In this document: positions 22,974 through 37,195 of the stretch, in pieces
Numbering within the stretch: position 1 is the stretch's first letter
How the letters are laid out: each line of letters begins with the position of its first letter
From: Rhea pennata
Lineage: Eukaryota; Chordata; Aves; Rheiformes; Rheidae
Reading direction: 5' to 3'
DNA length: 64,000 nucleotides
Assembly (NCBI RefSeq): GCF_028389875.1
Contig: NC_084666.1
Coordinates: forward strand, 34,628,308 to 34,692,307
The notes under the pieces: model-generated
Databases searched by the model: none
Told to the model about the DNA's origin: nothing
The model's input: only the letters and a program-made list of their open reading frames with translations
Program-made: the position numbers and the translations under genes

Positions 22974-23117
22974 AACTCATTCCTGAACCTCATTCTTACA
23001 TTGCAGTCATACAGATACAGGCATCTTGCAGCTCAACGCAGGCAGGTTCCCGTGGAGGATCTGTTTCAGCTCAGAGACTCCACCAAACTCTTGGTGACCA
23101 GGCCTGAACCCCTCAGG
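22974..23117 (+). other. Possible 144-nt cassette exon in UFSP2 intron 1
   Basis: An open stretch bounded by a pyrimidine-rich acceptor (CTGTTACTCCCTTTTCAG ending 22973) and a donor AGG|gtaaca at 23118. It is exactly 48 codons and phase 0 at both ends, so it would splice in frame both to the 18-codon exon 1 frame (22467-22520) and to the conserved exon at 25030. The translation includes RHLAAQRRQVPVEDLFQLRD. I know no homologue, and human UFSP2 does not have it as I recall. It could equally be non-coding 5' UTR or chance. Confidence 0.35.
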
Positions 23118-23929
23118 GTAACACTTTGTTTTCTCACATATCATCAAATGTTGTTGGGCATCTGATAATGGATAAATACTTGTGCTTGAATCTGCTGCCC
23201 AAATACTTAATATATTTAGAGGTCTTGTTCTACAACAGATAGCAATAAAACGAGCTTTTGTATGGATAACCTTGGGCAATGTCGAAAAAAAAGCATTAGG
23301 TGGTTGAAGCAGAAATGAACCACAATAGAGATTAGGGGGTCTAATGTAAACTGAACTAAAAAATGGTTTTGATCCTTATTCCAAGCCTTCGTGTGTGATT
23401 TACATAAAACATCACTGCATAAAATCTTAATGTTGCCATTTATAGCACCTGGGTTTTGAAGCATTCTTCGTGGATTTGATTAAGAAAAGGAATTTTATGT
23501 GAACAATACGTATCTTGAATGAATATTGTATAAAAAGCTGGCTACTGCATTAAAAATCATGATGGTAGCTCCAGTGCACTCTCTGAAGAGGGTTTAGGGC
23601 TCGGAGTCCTGAGTGTGCTAAAACACTTGAGAAAAGGGCTAGAACTGTGGCATGCTCCTGCCCTGAGTATTTCCCAGTAGCTAGCTTAAAGGGCCTGCAC
23701 ACCAAATGTAGCTGACTTTACAGTTTCCCTTTCCACATACTGGTACTTGTAGATCTCACACTCCCAGCATCTTTCTAACATAGGTAACTGTTATCTAACA
23801 TAGTTCTGGATTCAGCTTCAGGAACCAGAACTTCAGGCATTGAGACTTTCCTTCTGCCTTTTGTACAGTACAGTAATGAACTTTGGCAGTCCAGAATCAT
23901 GGACGCTTAAATCCTTTGCCGAAAGTTAA

Positions 23930-24222
23930 GAGAGTGTCAAGAGGATGGGGCCAGACTCTTCAGTGATGCCCAACAACAGAACAAGAGGCAATGGGTGCAG
24001 ACTGGAACACAGTTCAATCTGAATATGAGGAAAACTTCTTCACTGTGAGGGTGACAGAGCACTGGAACAGGTTGCCCGGAGAGGTTGTGGAGTCTCCTTC
24101 TCTGGAGATACTCAAAACCTGCCTGGAGGTGGTGCTGTACAATGTGCTTTAGGTGACCCTGCTTTTGAGCAAGAGGGTTGGACTGGATGATCTGCAGAGG
24201 TCCCTTCAGCCATTCTGTGAAA
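23930..24222 (+). mobile_element. CR1 LINE 3' fragment
   Basis: Sense-strand CR1 tail in UFSP2 intron 1. It runs from a block near CAAGAGGATGGGGCCAGACT through ACAGAGCACTGGAACAGGTT to GGTTGGACTGGATGATCTGC and TTCTGTGAAAG. It is about 290 bp and 5' truncated, with several changes relative to the other copies in the window, so it is probably an older insertion. Boundaries are approximate. Confidence 0.9.
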
Positions 24223-25044
24223 GAAAAATGGTCTTATATTTTGATTCTTTCATTTCATCAATTTGGCTAGTATTGCATCTGGATGTTTCCCACACTTAGT
24301 TAACAAACAGTGATGTGGTAAATCTTTGCAAAAGGTCTGACTGTAACTATTCTTGCAGTCTTTTTAGAGCAACTAAGACTCATTTATGAATCATTTTATT
24401 TGAGGAATTGTTAGTCATATTCATCCCTTTTGGGCTGTCAGCTCTTGTTCCTCTATTTAGTGACACAGCTGTTCTTGTAGTGGCACAACGAATTTGGGAG
24501 CTGATCTGGCTGAAAAAGTCCTTTCTCAAAAAAAAAAAAAAAAATCCATCTAAGTAAGTTCCCTGATAAGGTTAATGTTAAATCGTCCCCAGCAAGCACC
24601 CCAAGAGCAGGGGTGTTACAAGAGGAAAGGAATGGCTGGGAGGTATTTGTGCTAACTTAAGCAGTGCTACTATCTAATGTGAAACATCAGCCTGAATGCT
24701 AGAGGTTCCTTCTATCTTTTTTTTGTCCCTAAAACTGTGATCTCCTAGTGAAGGTGAATGTACTCTTACAGATATGCTTAATTATCTTTTTACTTTATAA
24801 TACTCGGAGCAGTCCCTGGTTTACTGAAAGCAGACTCCTAAAACAGGAAACAAAACCTGTATTTTGAACCAAAAACAATTACAGTTTACCCAAAATATTT
24901 CCAAATGTTAAAAAGTATATAACTAAGACTTTCAGGTGCAGATAAGAAGTATTTCTAGAACTGTGCTTTAATTTTAAGTTGAGATAAAGCATATTGAAAC
25001 AACTGCTTTTTGTCTCCTTTTCTCCTTAGGTAATTCCAGAAGCT

Positions 25045-28000
25045 ATGGACATACTCTTTAGAATACGAGGAGGCTTGGATCTGGCATTTCAACTTGCAAC
25101 TACTGATGGTGTGTGTCTGTAAGACTATCATAGCTTTCTTAATAAAAGCATGATATTTATATAGACATTAATTAACTAGCTACAGTGTTTATTTTTTGGC
25201 ATTTCACCAGATATTAAGTGCTTCTTCCTGTACCCCAAAGATGAAGTTCAAAGAGTATTATTTTTCTGTTAATCTTCCCCTTCCACTGTATTTTTTAATT
25301 TTAATTTGAAGTGAGGTTTAAATTACCGTTTTAGGCCATTTTATTTACATATTTGTACTACTAATGGAGCATAGTATTGGGATTGTTTTTCAACTTGATC
25401 TCAGAATTGACCCTAACATTCCAGGCAAACAGAGGGCAATTTGCTGAGAATAAGTTCAATTATAACAAGATTCCATTAATAATATAGTCTTGAGATTGTG
25501 GACCAGTCTCTCTAGATAAACAGACAAGATGTTACCACATGCAGTTGCATGTGGTAACAAGACCGTATGGCATTTAGAGGCTCCTCTAGTTCTGCATTCT
25601 TACAGTGAAGCGGAATTCTCTTCAGAAAATCTATTCAAGGCTATTTGTGGTCATTGAGCTCCTTATCGTAGAGACCTCTTGTGCAAGAGGAGGGCATCTG
25701 TAGCTCAACTGTTTGATCATTCTGTGTTTAGAAGAACATGTCTTTGGTAGAAACTCTGAATTCATTGCTAATAGTACCTGAAAAGAAATTTCATCTTTAA
25801 CATGATGTGGTTTGGAAGTGTGGAATAGGTTGGCCTAAAGCATAGTAATCTTTTGTTGCATCCTCAGGGAACGCCCATGCCCTTGACTTTGTTTACTGAG
25901 TAGTGAATTTCAACCACAGTGAGGCAGAGTGACAGGTAATATTTAGATTGTATCAGTGCAGCATAGTATTCCACAAATGGAGAACATCTCAATATGTGAA
26001 TATGGCAGACCACTTATTTGAAGACAGTCAGGTCTTCCTTTTGGAACAGATTTAGATAAGTATGTTGGATTTTGTCTTTTTTTTCCTAATACTGTAGCTT
26101 TTACAGACTTACGGAAAAGCCAACTAATGGTAAGTTGTTAAGGTGAAGAAATACCATTCAGTGTTTTGATACTGTTTATGTAGCTTGTTTTGTTCTGAGT
26201 AATGGTGGTTGATCTCCCTAATGAGAAAAACGGTGGTGGTAACATGCAAAATTCTCTGTCATATCCAGTATTGGTTCAGGTTGGTAATGGGTGCAGCTGT
26301 TACAAAGTCAAATGAAGCTCTGAAAGATAAGAATCAATACCAGGAGTAAAGGTTCAGGCTGGCCGGTGTGTGGCTTGCTTGCGGGTATATGTTGGCCAAA
26401 ATTAGGTCTGCAGCTGAAGTGTAGGTCCTACTTTTCCACAAACTTTACATGCTTTAGGTTTACATACTTGGATAATGATACAAATCAGTAAGATATGACT
26501 AAGATTGAATCTTTCCAGTATTTACCCAAAAGAATAAATACAGATGTATAGAGTAGTATTTATTCAAAGATATCTACAGAAACATTTATACAGATAAGTT
26601 TGTCTGAAATTGAAGGCTTGGTTAGTAGTTACCAGTGTGAGAATCAACTACAAAGTAGGTTACACTCCTGTAATTCTTTTAGCTCTTCATATTTTGCAGA
26701 GTAAGAGAAATAGTTGACTTCGGTTCAGGCAGGTATCAAAATATATCACTTTTATTTTAAATGTATGTCTAGCAGCTATCATAACAGTGAGAGAATTTTC
26801 TGTGCTAATTATGTCCTTATTCTGTTTTAGAGGCATCAACAAAAGAGGCGTTAAAATATATTTTCAGTGATCTTGCGAACAAACTGTCTTCAGATGTTCT
26901 TGTATTACGAATTTGCCATAGTTCTGTTTATGTGTGGCCTAATAATGGTATGAACACTGTTCCTTCAGAACTGACTGATGATTCTGCTTGTAAAGAGATA
27001 ATACGATTTATACAGTAAGTATATTTAAAATATATTTTTATTTGTAATACATTAATTTCATGTTACAGAAATTTCTCTTTCTATTGATACTTAGATTTGA
27101 TCAAGATGATGAGATCAGACGAAAGCTTGGCAAAAAAAAGGATAAAAAGTTACAAGATACGGTACGTGTCCCACCACACTAATAAATTATAACAAGCAAC
27201 ATATCATTTGAAAATTACTAGATCTGCTTTCCATAACCTCTGCACAAATAGACATTACATGACTTAGGTGAATCCCTTTAAAGTCACTAAGATTCAGCAT
27301 TAATGCAAAGATCCATCTATAGCAGATTAGCACATAAAAATTTCGATCTTTAACACTGTTAGCTTTTTTAAAACACAATTATTTTGTTACTGAATTGATT
27401 ATATCCATCATATTCCTTCTGCATTATTGGTGCATGTGTTGTTGGAGGTGTACTTTTGGTGTCTTTATTCTTTGCAGCAGCAGATAGTCAATATAGACCT
27501 GATGTTAGAGATGACATCTTCATTAACTGCTTTGGCTCCAGTCATTGAAAGGGAAAACAAAGAACACCACTATATTAGTATGACGCTACCGGTTGATGTT
27601 GTTGTATCTGTTTCTCCAGAAGAAACTTGGGGAAAGTATGTATGATTCTGGACTTACAGCTTTTCAATTTACTTTCACTTCTGTTTTTTCCTGAAAGTAC
27701 TAAAGCTATTATATTCTTAATCAATTTAATAAAGTAGCCTATAGTGTTTTACATAGAATTTGACAATATGTACTATAAAAGTTGATATATTTTCATACTA
27801 GTTAAAAGCTCCAGTAGATAGTTCTAATAATTTCCTTAATCTTTTTTTGCTATCTGTGACAAATTTTGTTTATGAAGTGTTAATATAATAGCATGCATTT
27901 TTTTGTGCTGACTAGGGAATAGGACACATTTTATTTATATGTAAAGCTTCCTGTCTTTATTTAGGATGTTACTGAATTTTCATTAGAATTCTCAGAACTT

Positions 28001-31000
28001 AAAAGCTTTTATTACATGTAATATCTAATAGATTTTTAACCTTTGCTTACTAAGGAATTCAGAACATTGAATTCCTGTAAATACATGTGTGTGTGAAAAG
28101 AGTGACAGAATATTTGATGGAAACTAGTGTCTTCCTCTATTTTTTCTTGGTTTTATCTTTTTAATGGGATTTGATTCTAAAGAGTACTAAATGAAGTGGA
28201 TGAAATGTTAAAATATATATATATATATAAAATCTTATATGTAACTTTATTTCCATAAATGCTCAAAATGTTTGTGTTTCTGTTATGAGACCAGGATACC
28301 TGCCCTTTGGAGGGTTGACTCACTAGGGCACAGTTTCTGTGTGCAAACATGCTTGCATGAAAGCAACAAATTCATCAGATTGGCTGCAAATGTGGATATA
28401 AATATTATGTAACAGAGCTATGAGAGAAAAGATACAGCATCACTGTTGTACTTCATAAATATTCTCCCTCGTACTTTGCAGGGTACGGAATCTCCTGGTG
28501 AAAGCAATTCACAGGCAATTAACTGATATGGAAAGATGTATCATGAAATACAGGAAGGGAACATCAATTGTGGTACCAGAACAATTTCATTTCATGTTAC
28601 CAGGAAAAAATCACCTTGTAACAATCTCATATCCTACGGGTATTTCGGATGATCAACTGGAAAGTTACAGAAAGGTAAAGCTTTTCATTTAGCTGAGGTA
28701 GAATAAATATTAACAGATGCAGATTTTTTTTTATTAGTAGTATAACTGAAACAGTATACTGAATATGTAAGCTTGATTTATTGAAAGAATTTTTATAAAG
28801 AGCATCGGATCTTTATAAGGTGACAATAGAGACTTTAAAACTACATAGGATGTTTTTTTAGATAGGTTTTTATCTGCAGAAGTCTTTGTCTCAGTATATG
28901 CTTATTCGTATGTCTTTAATATTATCCAAGATTTAAATTCAGTGTATATACTATTACATAGATAAATATGTAATCCTTTTCCATTGTGGTATATTTTATC
29001 ATATTTTCAATTTGTCATGAAATCCTGAGTGCTGCGCCAGAGAAATTGGCATAATGTAACAGGGCTACAAAGTGGGCTCTTTTAGATCAGAGGTAAGCTT
29101 TCAAGAGGTTTGTTAGAAAGGTGAGGTCTACCAGTAAACATATGTGCTGAATATTAATATGCTAAAATCTGTTCAATTACAGCTGCAAAGCTATATGTTA
29201 AAAAATTATTATGACATTATTATTAGTTCAAAAAATGTTTCTTTTAATCCAAAATTTGAATTGTGTTTTTTATTCTAACTTGCATGTAGGAATTACATGG
29301 GTTGTTCAATCTGCTGTGTGATAGACCATATTTCAAGAGAGCAAATGCTTATCATTTTCCAGATGAACCATATAAAGATGGATATCTCAGAAATCCACAT
29401 GTCCATCTGAATCCACCTGGTACAGACTCTGGTACAGTAAGTTTCAGTTGAAACATTTATGAGAAAGCACTTTTTCATTTTACTTGAGATTTGTTGCTAA
29501 AAGAAATAATTTAGATAACAGATATTCTTTTGCAAAACAAACAAACAAACAAAAACAAACCCTGAAAAACCGATGTCCTTTGAAATGACTAGAACCAAAA
29601 CAATGCCATTTGACATAGAGGCACCATTTTGCTTAAAAGACCAAGTCACTTACTGCACTCTTTTTTTCTTATCTGTACAATATTCATTATCTAAATTTTT
29701 TTGGTAAAAGAATGAACACTGTTTTCAAGGTTACCTCACATATTTTTAATATGTATTTTAAAAGTTTCTCAGAACCAGGACAATAAACTAAAATGGTGAA
29801 TGTGGAGATACTTAGGAAGAGTGATCATACGTGATTTACAAACCTTCCATTCTTCCAAAGATTCATAATCCTTAATTGAAAGCTGTCACCTTGCTAGAGA
29901 CATAAATAAATGACTTCTCTGAAAATGGATGTGAGAGTGATTAGATTCAGCTGTATTATCTTTTTCTGTGCAGGTTTATTTAGTACATGGAATATACAGT
30001 TACCATCATTATATGCAGGATCGGATTGATGACAGTGGTTGGGGCTGTGCATACCGTTCTTTGCAGACTATCTGTTCTTGGTTCAAGCACCAAGGTTACA
30101 TGGATGCATCTATACCAACACACAAAGAAATTCAACAGGTACAAACGTTTATGCCAATTAATTATACTTTATGCATATTTAATTGCTTAGAAAAGTTTGT
30201 ATAGATTACGTTATTTTTTAATATAGAAATAATATATTTTTAGACTTCAAATTTGTGTTGGTATTTTTAATTCATTTCTTAAAGTGAACTGTAGTACTCC
30301 TGAATTGTGATTTTTGATAAGTTTTATTGCAGGAGTTGTGTTTCCAACTGTTTATCTATAGAAATGAAACTCATTAAAATAGTCTTCTAAATACTTCCTT
30401 GTATTAACAGTGCATTAGAAACTCAGATTATGACACATTTTCACTGTTTTTGCCACAAGAGAACAAAGAACCCAATCCATCAGACTAAAATCAGTTTTAA
30501 CTCTGACTTGTCTTCAGTTACAGCTGGATTAGTCCCCAGATATTATGCATTAATTTACTGCAGGTTTTTGCAACTTTGCCAATGAGAGTAGTGGGGATTT
30601 TTGTTTTTTGAACACTTCCAATTCACATTTTCGTTTGTGAATTTTAATGAATATCTGAGTATGTTTACTTATGTTAATGATCCTGAGGAGAAACTGTAGA
30701 CTTCGAGTAGCTAATATTGTATGCCCGGAAAAACACTGCATTTATCTTCATTCTTGTAAATACAGTGCTTTATATTATCCTTACTTACTGAACATTTTAG
30801 CAAAATTTGGTTGATCCATAAGAGGACTTGCATCATACCTAACAGGGATGTAACCACTTAAATAAAAATTGCAATTTCCCAAACATTTTTTAGTCCCCAC
30901 CTAAACCATCTTACAGTATTTTACACATCTAGAGGAATGCATTAGCCTTCAGGACTCTTTGTAGGCTGTGTATACTGAGCAGAAAAGGCCTTTCTCTGTG

Positions 31001-34000
31001 ATGCAGTATGTAACGTGTAAGCTTCAGAGAGCAGCAGATTTTAAAATAAACCCATACCTTCCAGGTATTTTGTTAGCCAGTTGTGGTAGCATCTTCTTCA
31101 GGGTACTTTTTATAGGGATCTGAGATATCTTGAATAGTAATGTAGGCACTTACGTCTCTGCAGTGGCTCTTGTAATGTAAATGATGCATTTAAATAATAG
31201 GCACATCAGTGCTCATCATCCTAGTTCAAGGGACATTCCAAAACAGAAGCACAGTGTCTGAATTCAGTATCTGTTTGTCTGCTTTTGACCAGTCACGTTC
31301 AAAATATATTCTGTATATTTAAGCCAACTTTGTATGTTCAGGAAAAATGGCAGAATTGTCTACTGTATGTTGTTGACTTTCTTTTCTGCTGCATGTTGGT
31401 GTTACAAAGGCACTGGTTGATGCTGGAGACAAACCAGCAGCATTTGTTGGGTCACGGCAATGGATCGGCTCTATTGAGGTACAGCTTGTTTTGAACCAAC
31501 TTTTTGGAATAACATCAAAAATATTGTTTGTCAGGTAAGAATAAATATTGGTGTAATAGTTCAGTAATTATTAAAGAGACTGAATATCTTAGGGTGCTAG
31601 TTACCATTACAGTACATGGGGTAATAGGGGTAATAAACGGGACCAGGAGTCTTGTACATGACATTTTAAGGGTTCCATTTTAAGGAACAAGGGTCCCTTG
31701 TTCATAAACCCCCATTCTTGCTTTAGTGTGATGAGGAAAGTGGGAGCTGTTTGCAAATTACTGAATTTCTCCTGGGCTTCAGGCTCAAGTTTGCAGTTTC
31801 TATGAATTGCTTAATGATATGCAAAATGTGGAATTCAGCCTATTTCTCTTGCATCACAAACAATTTTTGTAACAGGCACACATACTCCAGCAGTCATAAT
31901 GAATTGAATGCGCATTAGCAGTAAACGATCACTTCATCAACAGAGCTAGTCCTTGAGTTCAGAATTGAGGCAAATTGTTGAGCAGCCTGGAAATAATAGT
32001 CTCTGTTCTGATTTTGCATGGCAGATAAAACAAGGGATTTACTCTTATTCTGACAATCTGACACTTTCATACACAGTAAAGAACCCTACAATTATTTTGG
32101 GGAGGAGGAGGAGAAGAATGTTCGGTATTTATCTGAAATAAAATTACTGGACTGCTGCTCTTTGTCATCTAGATAGCTATAAGCAGGCTAACAAATATCT
32201 GAGTGTTGTGTTGATAAATACAATAATGGAATCAAGAAGAATGTTAATAGTTCAGCCTATGAGAAAATGCTAGTTGAACAAGATAGTTGTAGTTACTTAG
32301 ACTGTATTCTGCTGTGGATATTCTAAAAGGACATGTTGCCATGGTGATAGTGATTCTCAGCGGTAGGAAAATAGTTTGTTTCTTCAATATTTTGTAGTTT
32401 TAAACAGCCTATTTTGAACTTTTTGTTCCAGAGCTTATATTTGCAGATGATCCACCTATTATTTATAGCAGCTGTGACAGGCCTGGTAGTGTAAAGGCTT
32501 TTATTCCTGTGCATAAGAATATAGTTTCCTTTGTAAACTAGGTGGAATTGCTCAAAGTGCAGCCATGAGGGAGCACAAATGTTTTTCAGGATTATAAAAC
32601 ATTGACCTCACTACCATGCTGAGAGGAGGGATGTCATGCAGCCTGATGGATCTTTTTGAACTGGCCGCTGAGCTGTCTGTGGATAGGATTTTGTCTCGGG
32701 CACAATTCCAGCTAGCACCTCATTAACTCATTATGGAAGTAGTGCTTCACAGCTGCACCAGCAATAGCAGTGCTGAATCCAGTATTGTAAATGCACCCTT
32801 TCCCAGAGTTCCAATATTATACTCTATCTGCATTTAATCCATCTGTCCAGGGATTTGGTATGGTTGAAGCAAGCACCAGGGCTTTCTTAGAGTTTTCAGA
32901 AGATTAGCCATTATATGAAGAAATATATAAACAAGTCAATAAAAATATCTGTATTTATTTCCTTGCCAGCTTCTCTCACTTCTTTTGAGAGTACTGTCAG
33001 TCTTCTTCTAAGGAGACTGTGAATCTCCCTCAGACGTGTGTCTTCATTTTCAAATCCTGGCATATGTGCACGCATGGTGTGTGTGTGCCTTTCCCTTCCA
33101 TGTAGCCATATTCTCTTGACTGTTACTGGTAACCGCAGTTGAACAGGAAAGCTGGGAAATTAAACCAAGCTGAGTTCAGTGTTGCTGTGACCAGACTACT
33201 AACAATAAATCAGAAAGCTCTTTTAAAGCCAACTTAGATGCGAGTATTGCACTGCAATTGCTTGTGCAACTGAAGTGGAAACACATCTTAAGACACATCA
33301 TTAACACCATTATCAGTACCTTAGTTTTGTTGCATTTCTGATGAAGTTATGTTACCTCAGACTTCCACTTGCTGACAGATGTGACTAGTCTTTTTCAGCC
33401 ACTTGAAAGGAGCTACCTGGGTTTACCAGCTGTCCCCACTCTGGGAGACAAGCAGAGACACTTGATAGTGGCCACCAAAGCACCTTTTTAGCTAAGGTCA
33501 CAGCACCTTCACTGGCCCAACTAGAATCTGTAAGTTGCATAAAGAACTTTTCTCCAAATTGCCCCAGGAGGTATTCATTTATTTGTTAGTTTTAACCTGC
33601 TGAAAAAATAATCTAAGCAGTTACCTTTGTAGTTAATTAGTATAACAGATAATTAGGAAATTTAGCCTCACAAGGCTGAAAAATTAATGTTGTATTTCTT
33701 ACCTAGCCAAGGTTCTGAACTAGCTTTGCAGGGAAGAGAACTTGCTAACCATTTCAATACCGAAGGAACCCCAGTTATGATTGGTAAGTGTTTGATTACT
33801 GAAGAATGGCAGTGCATGTTCATGAGTTTGATAAATTTCATTTTAATCAGAATTTATTCATTTTACTGTAGAAGAGTTAATCAGAAGTCTAGCCAAGTTA
33901 AAAATCATGCTCTTCCTGAGGGAGCTTACAAAACTGTATGATTTACTCTGATATCTTCTCATTTAGTATTTTACCCAAGCTGAGTATTAAACCTGGTTTA

Positions 34001-37000
34001 AAAAAAAAGTCAGTCTGAATGGTATTCTTAAAAATTACCTTTAAAGTCAGAACTCCACATGACTGGAGGTTCATACAATTCCTCAAAGCTTTCCACCACA
34101 GAATAGTAGTGTCCATCTGGCTTTGAAGAGGTGGGTATTGTTCCTCATCCAAAGTCTTTTTAACACCAGAATACGTATTTTAATAATCTAAAATATCAAT
34201 AACACAGGAAATACCTGTTTTAATTACTCTGATATTAATGGGAGCATTCCCAGGAGAGGCATGGTTTAGAAAACAAAGAAAAATATTTAAAACGTCAATT
34301 TTCAGCTATAATATTTTAATTTTAGTGTAGTCTTGATATTAGGCAAGTATGGAATTGACAGCATCATTCAGGTCAGGCCATTTCCATAAACAGAAGAAAC
34401 TATACTGACCTAAGTTATATTCAGCTGCACGGAAGAGAGTGTGGTTTAGGAATCTCGTTTTGTTTTTTGAATGGTTGCAAACCAATGATACGGTGCCTGT
34501 GCTATTGGAAGATTTTTTTCCATTCTTCTGCTTTAGCAACTTGTTTTGGTTTACTTCATGATTTGGTTTCTAAGTAAAAAGCCCTTCCCTTTGTTATCTG
34601 GCTTTCTGTCCCTGCCCCACCAGTCATCCATGAAATACGTTATACTAATTATCAGTAAGAGTAAATGAACAAGGCAAGTTCTAATTTCCTGTGCTTAGTC
34701 AGGTTTTTTTTCAGTCAGTTTTTTTTTCTCCTTCAACAACTTGAAGTTTCCTTGGTAACACTGCAATAAAAGTCTTAATTTCAGGTTTCCTGGATAAGTT
34801 CAGTTCATGTGATCTCTAACTCACCTTAATTCATTTACCTTGAGAGGTGTGTTGTCCATGTCTGGATTTTTTTATTTTATTTTATTTTATTTTATTTTAT
34901 TTTATTTTATTTTTGGAGAGGGGCAGGTGTTTTTCAGTAAGCCCCTCTGCTTTTTGCAGAATACAGTAATTCCTGTCTGGCAATCTGGAGAGTGTTGCGC
35001 TCTCAAATTACAGAGATATGAGAAGTTCAAATTCAGTATGAAATATTCTTGGCTTTATTAGCAGCCTCTCTCTCAGAACTCCAAGAATCTAGATCCAGTA
35101 TTAAAAATCTTTTAATCTATGACTTCCTCTTTCCTGTAATGCTCTCCTGTGATTTTTTCTTTTTTTTTTTTCTTGTGTTCTTAATGGTATTTTTGCAATT
35201 CCTATCTATTGCATGGAGTTTTCACTCTATACCCAGAAGTAACTCCTGATGCCATCAGTTGTTTTTAAAAAAATAACATGGAAGAGCGGAGCTGTAGCCT
35301 GCACATCAAAATATCTCCTTTCCCTGTCTGCAGGAAGTGGAGTCAGAAATTACTTCTTTGCTCCTGATATTCATTGATGGAATTTAGTGGAAAACAGCAG
35401 ATTCTCTTATCCAGGAATTCTGATTTCTGTTCTAATTTTAGTTCTTCTACATCCAGGAAGCTTACCAGACTCATTCCTTTTCTACATTTAAGTTTCTATA
35501 AAGAAAAAGTGAGCTAAACAGATGTTTGAAATATCCTTGACTTCATGTGGTGGAAATGCTGAGGATTTAACTTGCCATGCTGATATGGAAGAAATTTGGA
35601 AAGTAAATTCTCTAGTTGTAGTAAGTAGAGCAAAAATAAGTAAAATTTTGTAGTTTTAGTAAGATATATTGTTTAATAGTATGAAGAGTCTTACATAGTA
35701 CAGTCTCAGAATCATTTTAATAACCAAGCTAGGGCAATCTGTTAATAGAAAGTATTGATGTACTTTTACTTGCATATTTAGCCAGTGTCAGTGAAAATTC
35801 TGAGCAATTTATTTTCCTCCTATTTAGGTGGAGGCGTTTTGGCTCACACAATATTAGGAGTAGCTTGGAATGAGATTACAGGACACACAAAATATTTGAT
35901 TCTAGACCCACATTACACTGGAGGAGAAGATCTGCATGTTATTTTGGAAAAGGTGAGCCTTCATGCATACGCGTATATAGATAGATATAGATATAAAAAA
36001 ATATGTATATACACACACACATTTTGACATTAAATAAATATAGCCAAATAGGAATGGAATCAGCTTATGGAGGAGTTGGCCTTTCTTTAACCTCTCCATT
36101 CCTTGTAGAGGAGCAGGAAAAAAAACCTTGACTCCAATTAGGATGCATGTTATATTGCCTATTGTTAAGTTTCTGAAACTTAGTGTTTTTGGAGAAGATA
36201 TATTGGGTCGACAGCTATAAAAATTTGTTACAGTAGAAAGAAATGCTTTTTACTTTCTCCTGGTACTCAGTAATATATACAATAAATATGTTTGATATTT
36301 TGAATGTAAACCGTAACTGTTTAGATTAAAAAAGCAAAAGGTATTCCAATACTAGGCATTTTCAAATCAGTGTTTGAACTAAGTCTAAAGAGCAGGTATT
36401 GAAGTGTTTTGAAAATCTGGGAAAATTCTGAAGAACTGATGAGTTAATATTATTTTCATATCTAATGCTACTAAAAGGAGTGACCCAGCAGATTACCTAA
36501 CAGTAGATCTAGTGTCAGAAATTTAAAACCATGAAGTGAGCTAAAGGAACACTCTCATTTGCTTTTCCTGGCCCTAGTAGTCAGGATTGACCATTTCCTT
36601 CTTTAATCGGCAAGCTGTCTTAAGATCCTATTCCAAGACACTCGATTTCTGTGAAGTATTGTATGGGAGTCTACTTTCTATATGTCAGTGCATCTTGATG
36701 TTAGGTATTTCAGTGCCACTGTGCATGTTGGTTTTTAAATGTAGGCCTCTGTTGTTATTATGGAATAATTTACAGTAAAAAGTATTAAATCTGAAAGTCA
36801 TTGCTTATATTGATCAATAAACATGTAAGAAAAATCAGTGACTTAAAAAATATTTGATAAAAGTAACGTCATAACTTGTCAGAACTTTAGATGCCTTGAG
36901 GTTCTGTAAAGTGTTTTCTGTTAATGTGTTTCCTAGCATGTACAGAACTTTCTGAAAATTATGTGTATCACAGTATTCTGCAGATATCTGAAAATAATTC

Positions 37001-37195
37001 ATATGACTAAGATTAAAATTAGTAAGATAAAATAGAACCAATAGTAGTAGATACGAAAAAATAAATTCATAGTAGACTGTTAATTCTATCTCACTTTTTC
37101 TTGCACAGGGTTGGTGTGGATGGAAGGGCCCAGAGTTTTGGAACAAGGATGCTTATTATAACCTGTGCCTACCACAACGGCCAAAAACTATTTAA
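25045..37195 (+). CDS. UFSP2: UFM1-specific protease 2
   Basis: Twelve-exon gene; the eleven conserved exons are 25030-25108, 26831-27014, 27095-27161, 27478-27635, 28482-28674, 29290-29436, 29974-30138, 31410-31534, 33707-33783, 35828-35952 and 37109-37195. From the exon edge at 25030 this is 468 codons plus stop, exactly the length of human UFSP2 after its first Met. I take [10 protein letters not shown] at 25045 as the start (G at -3 and +4), giving 463 aa; mouse also starts there. The upstream ATG at 22467 is in phase but lies in an NRF1 motif. UFSP2 is a C78-family cysteine protease that matures pro-UFM1 and removes UFM1 from ribosomal and ER-associated targets. The triad is intact: Cys296 in SGWGCAYRS, and Asp420 and His422 in ILDPHYTG (human C302, D426, H428). 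The C-terminus ends [11 protein letters not shown]. Confidence 0.97.
25530..25559. repeat. 30-bp near-perfect palindrome
   Basis: TGTTACCACATGCA and its exact reverse complement are separated only by GT, so 14-bp arms form a potential cruciform or hairpin. It lies in the UFSP2 intron before exon 26831. No function is recognised. Confidence 0.95.
28211..28230. repeat. (TA)n microsatellite
   Basis: About nine TA units in the UFSP2 intron before exon 28482. No function is proposed. Confidence 0.9.
31685..31703. promoter_or_regulatory. Palindromic SOX-like motif pair
   Basis: GAACAAGGG-T-CCCTTGTTC is a perfect 9-bp inverted repeat around one base. Each arm contains AACAAG, close to a SOX HMG half-site. 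It lies about 150 bp after UFSP2 exon 31410-31534. It could be an intronic enhancer element or chance. Confidence 0.3.
34867..34914 (+). repeat. (TTTTA)n microsatellite
   Basis: About eight TTTTA units with a T-run on each side, in the UFSP2 intron between exons 33707-33783 and 35828-35952. Clean units suggest ongoing length variation. Confidence 0.92.
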
